Part shown: piece after piece, positions 54,297 through 61,182 of the stretch | How positions within the stretch are numbered: position 1 is the first letter of the stretch | Layout of the letters: every line of letters starts with the position of its first letter | From: Pontibacter silvestris | GTDB lineage: Bacteria; Bacteroidota; Bacteroidia; Cytophagales; Hymenobacteraceae | Length of the DNA stretch: 61,182 nt | Direction of reading: 5' to 3' | NCBI RefSeq assembly: GCF_020907275.1 | Contig: NZ_JAJJWI010000023.1 | Location: 1-61,182, forward strand | Translations under genes and position numbers: made by a program | Notes under the pieces: generated by a model | What the model was told of the DNA's origin: nothing | The model's input: only the letters and a program-made list of their open reading frames with translations | Database searches by the model: none

Positions 54297-55412
54297 TTAT
54301 TGTGTAAAAGGATCTGAAAAGCGTTCATCGGTTATAAAGGTAGCATCGGTAAGGGTATGCAGGAAAGCAATAATCTTACGCTTCTCTTCCTGCGTAATCA
54401 ATAGTGTTTTACCATTTACTTCATTAGATGCTTCTATAATTAACGGGTCAAGGTTGGGGCTGTTATACTTAAGATGATCGTTATAATGATCCAGTACATC
54501 TTCCAACGATTGAAACCGGCCGTCATGCATATAGGGAGCCGTGAGAGCAATGTTGCGGAGAGAGGGTGCTTTGAACAAGCCATTATGCACCGGGTTACCA
54601 GTTACATCTCCCAGCCCATTGTCTGTAAAGGTTTCGTCTAGGCCGTTATTATGAAAGGTATTCATAGAAGTAAGGGTGCCTCCGTGGCAGTCTCCGCAGT
54701 TACCGCCTCGCAGCCCTATACTAGGCTCAGGATGTGTCATAAATAATTGCATTCCTTCCAGTTCTTCCGGCGTTAGTTCCTCTTTGCCTTGCAGATACCG
54801 ATCATAGCGGGAATGAGAGGAAACAAGTGTGCGCACAAATTGTGCTAAAGCTTTTAAAATATCTTCTTCTGTAATCGTGCTGGTACCAAAAGCCTTCTGG
54901 AACATGGGCGGATAAAGCGCAGTAGCCTGCAATTCCTGTGCAGCTCCTGCAAGATTTTCGTGCAGCTCATCCTGGTTTTCGATAGGGCCTCGTGCCTGTT
55001 GTTCAAGGCTCAAGGCACTGCCATCCCAATTAAGTTGTGTTGCCCACAGCACATTACCTAAGGACATCGTGCTACGTTTATGCGCTATTCCATCAATTCC
55101 TACTGCCAGTGCTTTCCCGTCTGTGAAAGCTTTGTCCTGCTGATGGCAACTACCGCAGGACATGGTATTGTTACCTGAGAGCATCTTCTCGTAAAAAAGA
55201 TAGCGCCCCAGCTCAACACCTTCTTCAATCATAGGGTTATCAGCAGGTATAGTATAGTTTTGAGGGAAAACTGCTGGAATCTCCAATTGATAAGGCACAG
55301 GCGTGGCAGACTCTACTTTTGGTTCGGCATCCTTTTCGGATGAACAGGCCAAGACAAAGCCAGCAACTACAAAGAGAATTAGGTTTCGAAGCAACACCAT
55401 GTTTTCAGACAT
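54297..55412 (-). CDS. Diheme cytochrome c enzyme, MauG/MbnH/CCP family (first copy)
   Basis: 371-residue lipoprotein (GFVLAC lipobox, Cys23). Heme motifs CGSCH (86-90) and CGDCH (239-243), inter-heme Trp129 in LNWDGSA, and TAPYMHDGRF in the C-terminal part. It is about 10 residues longer than its neighbour across the MbnP gene, with an insertion before the second heme (HPEPSIGLRGGN). Its stop is 4 nt before the MbnP-like start, so the three genes form a tight operon. First gene; no exact promoter box found upstream. Confidence 0.9.
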   Translation of the reverse strand: MSENMVLLRNLILFVVAGFVLACSSEKDAEPKVESATPVPYQLEIPAVFPQNYTIPADNPMIEEGVELGRYLFYEKMLSGNNTMSCGSCHQQDKAFTDGKALAVGIDGIAHKRSTMSLGNVLWATQLNWDGSALSLEQQARGPIENQDELHENLAGAAQELQATALYPPMFQKAFGTSTITEEDILKALAQFVRTLVSSHSRYDRYLQGKEELTPEELEGMQLFMTHPEPSIGLRGGNCGDCHGGTLTSMNTFHNNGLDETFTDNGLGDVTGNPVHNGLFKAPSLRNIALTAPYMHDGRFQSLEDVLDHYNDHLKYNSPNLDPLIIEASNEVNGKTLLITQEEKRKIIAFLHTLTDATFITDERFSDPFTQ

Positions 55413-55620
55413 TCCTAATTGGGAAAACGCAAAAATTAACCTGACAAGTATAAGCTTTACCCACTAAAAATACTAAAGGCCCAAGGCCTTTCAAAGTAAT
55501 CAGATAAGTCAGACTTTAACTTATACATTGTCTATTTTATCTATTGCTTTGCTAAATGTACTAAGAGCATGTTTGCCATCATGCACTTTTTCGGTAAAAT
55601 AAGTCCTAAATTAAGGGTCA

Positions 55621-56316
55621 GTGAAAAAGAATATAGCTATGGTAAAGAAGTGGCGGAGCGGGTGCCTCTATAGTTTAGTGTCAGGTGTTTCACTGGTTTT
55701 TCTTTTTCTGCTTCTGATGTTACTGTTGGGCAGCATACCAGTAAATAAGGGCTTTGCGCAGCACTCGCAGGGTATTGAAATATTTGTAACAGACAATGGG
55801 ATACATACTGACCTGATTCTTCCTGTTAAGACCAAGTACATAGACTGGCGTACTAAATTACCTTTGCAGCAGTACAAAGAAGCAGATAGTAGCTATCAGT
55901 ACATTGCTTTTGGCTGGGGCGACCACCGCTTTTATATGGAAACACCAACATGGAAAGACTTAAAGCCAGGAGTAGCCGTTACTGCTCTTTTCTGGCCCAC
56001 TCGAAGCGCCATGCACGTTAGTTATGCAAAAAAACGTCTTGAACCGAATAACTCACAACAACCTCTTATACTATCTGAACAGCAATATCAAGGCCTTGTA
56101 CAATATATAGTAGCTACATTTCAGCAACAGAACAAAGAATTTATCCTGATAAACGGTGCTGGCTATACAGGAAAAGATAACTTTTACAAAGCACACGGAC
56201 ACTTTTACCTGTTCCGAAACTGCAATAACTGGACAAATCGTGGCTTAAAAGAAGCCGGTGTAAAAACAGCTGTTTGGGCACCTTTACCTTTTGCTATCAT
56301 GCAACACCTGCGATAG
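55621..56316 (+). CDS. TIGR02117 family protein (DUF2459)
   Basis: 231 residues from a GTG at 55621; an ATG six codons in (55639) is an alternative. One N-terminal TM helix (about 17-40), then a globular domain with EIFVTDNGIHTDLILP, GWGDHRFYMETPTW and RNCNNWTNRGLKEAG, the landmarks of the family. The Cys/His/Asn arrangement recalls NlpC/P60-type papain-like enzymes, but activity is not shown. Probably anchored and facing the periplasm. Confidence 0.82.
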   Translation: MKKNIAMVKKWRSGCLYSLVSGVSLVFLFLLLMLLLGSIPVNKGFAQHSQGIEIFVTDNGIHTDLILPVKTKYIDWRTKLPLQQYKEADSSYQYIAFGWGDHRFYMETPTWKDLKPGVAVTALFWPTRSAMHVSYAKKRLEPNNSQQPLILSEQQYQGLVQYIVATFQQQNKEFILINGAGYTGKDNFYKAHGHFYLFRNCNNWTNRGLKEAGVKTAVWAPLPFAIMQHLR

Positions 56317-56421
56317 TTTTACCTCCACAATATACCTACCTCACTAGTAAGACCTTGAAATTTAGCATCAAACATGCTTAACCTAATAGTAGTAAACGAT
56401 GCAGGAGAGAGTTTTTTATGT

Positions 56422-57393
56422 TCAAGGCTTTGTTACCCCCTCTTCATCAGGAATAACTTCAATAATAATTTTACCGGATGCACTTTCTTTTTCACTGTAA
56501 CGCTGTGCATCTGCAGCATCTTTAAGGGAGAATACTTTATCTATAATGGGCTTTACACTACCCGTTTCAATCCAATCCTTTATAAGGGCTAAGTCTTCGC
56601 CCTGGTCTTTTACCATCATCGTTTTAGGTTTCCGGTCTGTAAAAAGAGAGGTAACATAACCCATTATATCTTTCGGATTTGGCACAGTGGTTACGTAGCG
56701 TCCGTTTTCAGTTAAGCTGTCTTTGCTTTCAGCAAAGGTTCTTTTGGCGACAGCATCTAGAATAAGATCATAGCTTTCTTTGTGTTTCGTAAAGTCTTCT
56801 TTCTTATAGTCTATCACCTGGTCAGCACCCAAGTCTTTGACCAACTTTATATGGTCGCTGCTACAGGTACCTATTACTTCACCCGCTCCTAAAGCTTTGG
56901 CAATCTGAACGGCAAAAATACCAACAGCACTGGACGCGCCATTTATTAACACCCTCTCCCCTGGCTCCAGCTCCCCTTTATCACGTAGTGCCTGTAAAGC
57001 CGTAAGGGCTGTCAGCGGCACGGCTGCTGCTTGCTTGTAGTTAAGGTTTGCAGGCATTACTACAGCTACATCGGCAGGCATAACAGCAAACTCAGCATAA
57101 GCACCTCCGATGGTACTACTTAACATCCCAAACACTTTATCGCCAACTTTAAAGGGTGTTACGTTTTTTCCTATTTCCACTACCTCTCCTGCGACATCTC
57201 TGCCAGGTATGGCAGGAGAGCCTATTACAGGCACAGGCAAAGGACTTCCTGCCCTCATCTTCCAATCTACCTGATTTACACTGGCAGCATGAACGCGAAT
57301 CAGTATGTGCCCATCCTTTACCTCCGGTTTTGGCTGCTCACCATACTGAAGCACATCCGCGTCGCCATGCTTCTCATAAAAAATTGCTTTCAT
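56422..57393 (-). CDS. NADPH:quinone reductase-type MDR oxidoreductase
   Basis: 323 residues from the ATG at 57393 (MKAIFYEKHGDADVLQ); the five-codon longer frame is less typical. Medium-chain dehydrogenase fold of the zinc-free quinone oxidoreductase branch: HAASVNQVDWKMRAG, GRDVAGEVVEIG, and cofactor loop INGASSAVGIFAVQIAKALGA. Catalytic-zinc cysteines are absent. Substrate unknown. Monocistronic. Confidence 0.9.
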   Translation of the reverse strand: MKAIFYEKHGDADVLQYGEQPKPEVKDGHILIRVHAASVNQVDWKMRAGSPLPVPVIGSPAIPGRDVAGEVVEIGKNVTPFKVGDKVFGMLSSTIGGAYAEFAVMPADVAVVMPANLNYKQAAAVPLTALTALQALRDKGELEPGERVLINGASSAVGIFAVQIAKALGAGEVIGTCSSDHIKLVKDLGADQVIDYKKEDFTKHKESYDLILDAVAKRTFAESKDSLTENGRYVTTVPNPKDIMGYVTSLFTDRKPKTMMVKDQGEDLALIKDWIETGSVKPIIDKVFSLKDAADAQRYSEKESASGKIIIEVIPDEEGVTKP

Positions 57394-57644
57394 AGTTTTA
57401 GGTTGCATAAATAAAGTTTAAACAATATTTAGTACGGGATAGGGTCTAAGGTGTTTATAAAGAGCACCATGTACTTAAAAGTAAAAGAAGAAAAAGCTAT
57501 CAGATAAACATGAAAAGCCTTCTTAACTAAAATCATGGATAAGGCTTTCTTTAACTTGGCAGACTTCTGTTAACTTGTACCATAAAAACAATATTTACTA
57601 TATTCAAATCGCTAAACAAACTGATCCACCTTAAAAGCACTATA

Positions 57645-59537
57645 ATGACCCTATACAAGCGCTTGCTTCACCTTTTAGTTTTATTGCTGTTTTTAATTGC
57701 CGCAGCACAAGTAAAGGCGCAGCAGGTAAATGAAGATTCTCTGTACATACGGGAACACTACTTTAAAAAAGAGTACAAAATACCGATGCGCGACGGTAAA
57801 AAACTGTATACCGTGGTTTACTCTCCGAAAGGGGATAAAAATAAAAAGTACCCTATCCTGATAAACCGAACACCTTACTCTGCAGGACCTTACGGAGAAG
57901 CTTATAAAACTTCGCTTGGCCCCAGCTCTTCAATGATGCGCGAGGGTTACATATTTGTTTACCAGGATGTACGCGGTACTTATATGTCGGAAGGAGAGTT
58001 TGTAAACATGACACCCCACATTGAAAACAAGAAGCGCAGGAAGAAAGACATAGACGAAAGCACTGATACATATGACACGATAGATTGGCTTACCAAAAGG
58101 CTTAAGAATGACAATGGCAAGGTTGGACAGTGGGGTATATCTTATCCTGGCTTTTATGCTGCAGCCGGTCTAATGAGCAACCACCCGGCTTTGAAAGCTG
58201 TGTCGCCTCAGGCTCCTATCGCCGATTGGTTCTGGGACGATTTTCACCACAACGGAGCTTTCTTCCTGCCACATGCCTTTAATTTTCTAGCCAGTTTTGG
58301 ATTACCTCGTCCTGCTCCTACCTCAGAACGGAATCCGCGCTTTGACCATGGCACTCCAGATGGTTATGATTTTTTTATGCGCATGGGATCTCTCAAAAAC
58401 GCTAATACGAAGTATCTGAAAAATAAAGTGGCTTTTTGGAACGAAATGGCAGCCCATCCGAACTACGACAAGTTCTGGCAGGACCGCAACTTATTGCCAC
58501 ACCTAAAAAACCTGCAAGGTACTGCCGTAATGACGGTAGGCGGCTGGTATGATGCTGAAGATTTGTACGGCCCGCTTAAGATATACAGAGAAATAGAAAA
58601 AAATAACCCTAACCTGACCAATATGCTGGTAATGGGACCCTGGGTGCATGGCGGCTGGGCACGTACAGACGGTTCCACCATTGGCAATGTATATTTCGGC
58701 CAGAAAAACTCACCGTGGTACCAGGAAAATGTAGAAGCAAAGTTCTTTAACCACTATTTGAAAGAAGATACAGACACATCTGTTGCCTTGCCTGAAGCCA
58801 TCATGTTTGAGGGTGGCACTAACCAGTGGCGGGAGTTTAATGTGTGGCCTCCGCAAAATGTGCAGGAAAAGAACCTGTACTTCCATGCAAATGGCAAACT
58901 TAGCTTTGCAGCTCCACAGGCCAATGAAGCAGAAAGCAGCGAATACATCAGCGACCCCGATAAGCCTGTTCCGTTTACAGAAGCTGTCGCCGTTGGCATG
59001 ACACGCGAATACATGACCGACGACCAACGCTTCGCCAGCCGCCGCCCTGATGTGCTTGCGTTTCAAACAGACGTGCTGACAGAGGATATAACGTTTGCCG
59101 GCGAAATACTGGCACAGCTACAGGTAGCCACAACAGGTACTGCTGCCGACTGGGTTGTGAAGTTAATTGATGTTTACCCGGATGATGCGCCTGCAAACCC
59201 ACACCAGCCTGAAAAACTGATGGGTGGTTACCAGCAGATGGTGCGCAGTGAGGTAATGCGAGGCCGCTTCCGTAACAGTTTTGAAACACCAGAGCCCTTC
59301 ATTCCAAACAAAGTGACACCTGTAAATATGGAGCTACAGGATGTACTTTACACATTCAAGAAAGGCCACCGTATAATGGTGCAGGTGCAAAGTACCTGGT
59401 TTCCGCTTGTAGACCGAAATCCGCAGAAGTACGTTGATAACATCTTCGAAGCGAATGAGAAAGATTTCACTAAAGCAACCCATAAGGTATACCACTCCTT
59501 TCAGTATCCTACCATTTTAAAGATAAAGGTGCTATAG
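57645..59537 (+). CDS. Exported CocE/NonD-type alpha/beta hydrolase (X-Pro dipeptidyl-peptidase S15 family)
   Basis: 630 residues with a signal peptide (about 1-26, ending VKAQ). The S15/CocE core is clear: IPMRDGKKLYTVVYSPKG, DVRGTYMSEG, nucleophile Ser166 in QWGISYPGFYAA, and GPWVHGGW with the likely catalytic His. The C-terminal jelly-roll domain ends HSFQYPTILKIKVL. Relatives act on acylated antibiotics, esters or X-Pro peptides; the substrate here is not predictable. Confidence 0.92.
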   Translation: MTLYKRLLHLLVLLLFLIAAAQVKAQQVNEDSLYIREHYFKKEYKIPMRDGKKLYTVVYSPKGDKNKKYPILINRTPYSAGPYGEAYKTSLGPSSSMMREGYIFVYQDVRGTYMSEGEFVNMTPHIENKKRRKKDIDESTDTYDTIDWLTKRLKNDNGKVGQWGISYPGFYAAAGLMSNHPALKAVSPQAPIADWFWDDFHHNGAFFLPHAFNFLASFGLPRPAPTSERNPRFDHGTPDGYDFFMRMGSLKNANTKYLKNKVAFWNEMAAHPNYDKFWQDRNLLPHLKNLQGTAVMTVGGWYDAEDLYGPLKIYREIEKNNPNLTNMLVMGPWVHGGWARTDGSTIGNVYFGQKNSPWYQENVEAKFFNHYLKEDTDTSVALPEAIMFEGGTNQWREFNVWPPQNVQEKNLYFHANGKLSFAAPQANEAESSEYISDPDKPVPFTEAVAVGMTREYMTDDQRFASRRPDVLAFQTDVLTEDITFAGEILAQLQVATTGTAADWVVKLIDVYPDDAPANPHQPEKLMGGYQQMVRSEVMRGRFRNSFETPEPFIPNKVTPVNMELQDVLYTFKKGHRIMVQVQSTWFPLVDRNPQKYVDNIFEANEKDFTKATHKVYHSFQYPTILKIKVL

Positions 59538-59566
59538 AATATCCTTAACCAAACTTCTGATATTCT

Positions 59567-59603
59567 AAAGAGCCACCAACATACAGGTGGCTCTTTATTT
59601 TTT
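59567..59603 (+). terminator. Terminator after the CocE-type hydrolase gene
   Basis: Perfect 11-bp stem AAAGAGCCACC/GGTGGCTCTTT, 8-nt loop, then ATTTTTT. Confidence 0.88.
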
Positions 59604-59976
59604 GGGATAGGTAAATATGTGTGGTAGTTTGTTTTAGTTCTCTTGCTTAGGTCTTCACATACTCCTTTTTTAATACACCTAAAGTTACAGTACAATTATC
59701 TTTCAAACTGACTTCTTCATCAAAAGCTAAAATACAGTTTTATATTTTGCACTTTATTTTTTTGTATTATATAATAAAATTCATTTATTTTAATATTAAA
59801 AATACTTCTACAATAGTATAATAATGCAATTTATTCCTTTAGCTTTGACACAAATAATTGATATTTTTCAATATTTTTGCAGGAGTATTTAAGAGCAAAA
59901 CGCAAACACTATAAGCATTATATCCAGTTTATAAAGTAGCTTCTTAATTTGAACTTAACAAGCCTTTACAGTCATA
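59604..59976. other. AT-rich region upstream of the PKD protein gene
   Basis: About 370 bp, among the most AT-rich stretches of the window. TATTTTTG (59872-59879) matches TAnnTTTG and a TTTG lies 24 nt upstream (59844-59847), a little too far for the usual spacing. This is the best promoter candidate for the gene at 59977. No other feature seen. Confidence 0.45.
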
Positions 59977-61182
59977 ATGGGAAGATATTCATGTAAAATG
60001 ATCCTATTAAGCATCACACTACTTTATGTAGTGTTTTGCACTTTATGGCTTCACAAAAATTATAATATTGTCTATACCCCGCAAACCTCAGAAGACCTAG
60101 CAGGTATACAAGCAATAAGAACTGGTTTATTTTCACGCCAATTTAATGTGCAATCAGGAGGAATAGTATCTTCACCTACTCAAGTACCTTCTAACTCTAC
60201 CAAACTTTCTGAAAACAAGCTGCAAACAAATACTATCACCAGCCTACTTGCGGCTACTCCTAACTTGAAAGACTTGACTGCTTTTGTAACGGCTGATATG
60301 CTAGTTCAGGAGTCGTCAACAGTTTTAGGCCCCAAAGCCGACTTTACGCTTAGTCCTGATAAACCTTGCACCAACGCCACTATAACTTTTGCAGACAACT
60401 CAACTAAAGGAGACTGTGGGGAAAATCTAAGCTATGAGTGGGGCATTTATCCTATTGAGGGTTATGAAGTTCTTTCAGTTGATGATATTTCAAAGAAGGT
60501 GAATGTCAAGTTTAACCAGCATGGCTATTACACGGTTAAGCTTAAAGTAAGCAACTCCTGTGGGACTGATGAAATTAGCAGAGTAGTACTGGTTAACAGC
60601 GATTCTCCTCAGGCTGCATTTAGCATTGATGCCATAAATAATACCTCGTGCATAGGTTCAGATGTTTCTATAAAAAATGAATCTACGGGAGGCTCTTTAG
60701 AATATAGATGGTCCGTAAGCCCAGATACAGATTATACAATCACAAGCGGAGACTTAACTAGCGAGAGTCCTGTATTCAGATTTCCAAACGCAGGGACTTA
60801 TGACATTTCTCTTTCTGTTTTTAACTTATGTAGCAATAAAACTTCAACAGCAACACAAACAGTAACAGTAGTAGACGTACCTCCACCCACGGTAGAATTA
60901 CTATCCAGGAACGTGTCATATTGTGGCCCTCAGTCTATTAAATTTGGCATTGATACTCCCAACCATGCTCCTGCCTACAGCGGAACAGTAACATCTTATG
61001 AGTGGCTAATCTCAAGTGGAGCTTCCTTTGTGAGTGGTACGACTACTGGTTCCGCATATCCCGAAATTTCCTTTCCGAATCCAGGAACATATAAAGTGCA
61101 GGTTATAGCGTCTAACTGGTGCGGAAGTTCTGCTCCAGCCACGCAGTTTATAACGATCAACCCTATACCGGTTGCCCCAGTT
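59977..61182 (+). CDS. PKD-repeat surface protein, 5' part only (runs off the window)
   Basis: An open frame of 402 codons from ATG at 59977 to the last base, with no stop. The N-terminus has one hydrophobic segment (about 8-25, MILLSITLLYVVFCTLW) serving as signal or anchor. From about residue 125 there are three PKD-like immunoglobulin-fold repeats, each with a YEW or YRW strand, a G(Y/T)Y...V strand and a cysteine pair (for example DKPCTNATITF ... SNSCGTDE). Proteins of this kind in Bacteroidota are long, exported and often end in a T9SS sorting domain; that end is outside the window. Confidence 0.85.
   Translation, partial: MGRYSCKMILLSITLLYVVFCTLWLHKNYNIVYTPQTSEDLAGIQAIRTGLFSRQFNVQSGGIVSSPTQVPSNSTKLSENKLQTNTITSLLAATPNLKDLTAFVTADMLVQESSTVLGPKADFTLSPDKPCTNATITFADNSTKGDCGENLSYEWGIYPIEGYEVLSVDDISKKVNVKFNQHGYYTVKLKVSNSCGTDEISRVVLVNSDSPQAAFSIDAINNTSCIGSDVSIKNESTGGSLEYRWSVSPDTDYTITSGDLTSESPVFRFPNAGTYDISLSVFNLCSNKTSTATQTVTVVDVPPPTVELLSRNVSYCGPQSIKFGIDTPNHAPAYSGTVTSYEWLISSGASFVSGTTTGSAYPEISFPNPGTYKVQVIASNWCGSSAPATQFITINPIPVAPV

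Noticed and set aside
54293..54328. Earlier ATG for the MbnP-like protein
   Set aside because: Would overlap the upstream diheme gene and bury the signal peptide behind a polar extension.
1..61182. CRISPR array, insertion sequence, prophage or integron
   Set aside because: No regularly spaced repeats, transposase, integrase or phage genes found; gene content is typical of a stable chromosome.

Overview
The window reads as chromosomal core sequence from a member of the Bacteroidota, most likely order Cytophagales and close to Pontibacter/Hymenobacteraceae. Signs are the alternative complex III operon in place of a bc1 complex, promoter boxes of the Bacteroidota type (TTTG, about 19-20 bp, TAnnTTTG), little Shine-Dalgarno sequence, many lipoproteins and outer-membrane barrels, and a PKD-repeat surface protein at the right edge. 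The species placement is inference; no rRNA gene is present. I see no insertion sequence, prophage, integrase or CRISPR array.

Left part (1-13.9 kb): purA; a stringent-response operon (spoT/relA, a Fur-family repressor and a STAS-domain protein); tRNA-Leu(UAG); then tig (which must start at TTG), clpP and clpX, a protein folding and proteolysis block. Convergent to clpX lie lpxB and an operon of a BtuF-like binding lipoprotein, a FecCD/BtuC permease and QueD. hldD (heptose epimerase) follows on the plus strand. lpxB and hldD indicate lipid A and a heptose-containing LPS core.

Centre (14.1-38.3 kb): about 24 kb on the minus strand with 19 genes in one direction, from a clear promoter near 38.33-38.36 kb. 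Order: actABCDEF (quinol:cytochrome c oxidoreductase), ctaC, ctaD, ctaA, ctaB, two tandem subunit III genes, ctaF, a SCO copper chaperone, a DUF420 membrane protein, a small CxxC membrane protein and a DUF983 protein. These build a complete quinol-to-oxygen chain, including heme A synthesis and copper insertion. Immediately downstream are a 1234-residue multi-pass NtrY-type histidine kinase and a 1157-residue outer-membrane barrel protein whose genes overlap by ATGA. Divergent from actA is the ribosomal operon rpsF-rpsR-rplI.

Right part (39.9-61.2 kb): GSCFA protein, thioredoxin-like DUF255 protein, a TrpD2-like protein, an M14 metallopeptidase, a DinB-fold protein, two tandem small paralogous membrane proteins, priA, an outer-membrane lipoprotein, and a three-gene cassette in which an MbnP-like lipoprotein lies between two MauG/MbnH-type diheme enzymes. 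After that come a TIGR02117 protein, a quinone oxidoreductase, a CocE/NonD-type hydrolase and the start of a PKD-repeat protein cut by the window end.

The strongest lead for a little-described system is the mbnH-like/mbnP-like/mbnH-like cassette (52.5-55.4 kb), a candidate for oxidative tryptophan modification and copper binding in the cell envelope. Second is the coupled histidine kinase and outer-membrane barrel pair.
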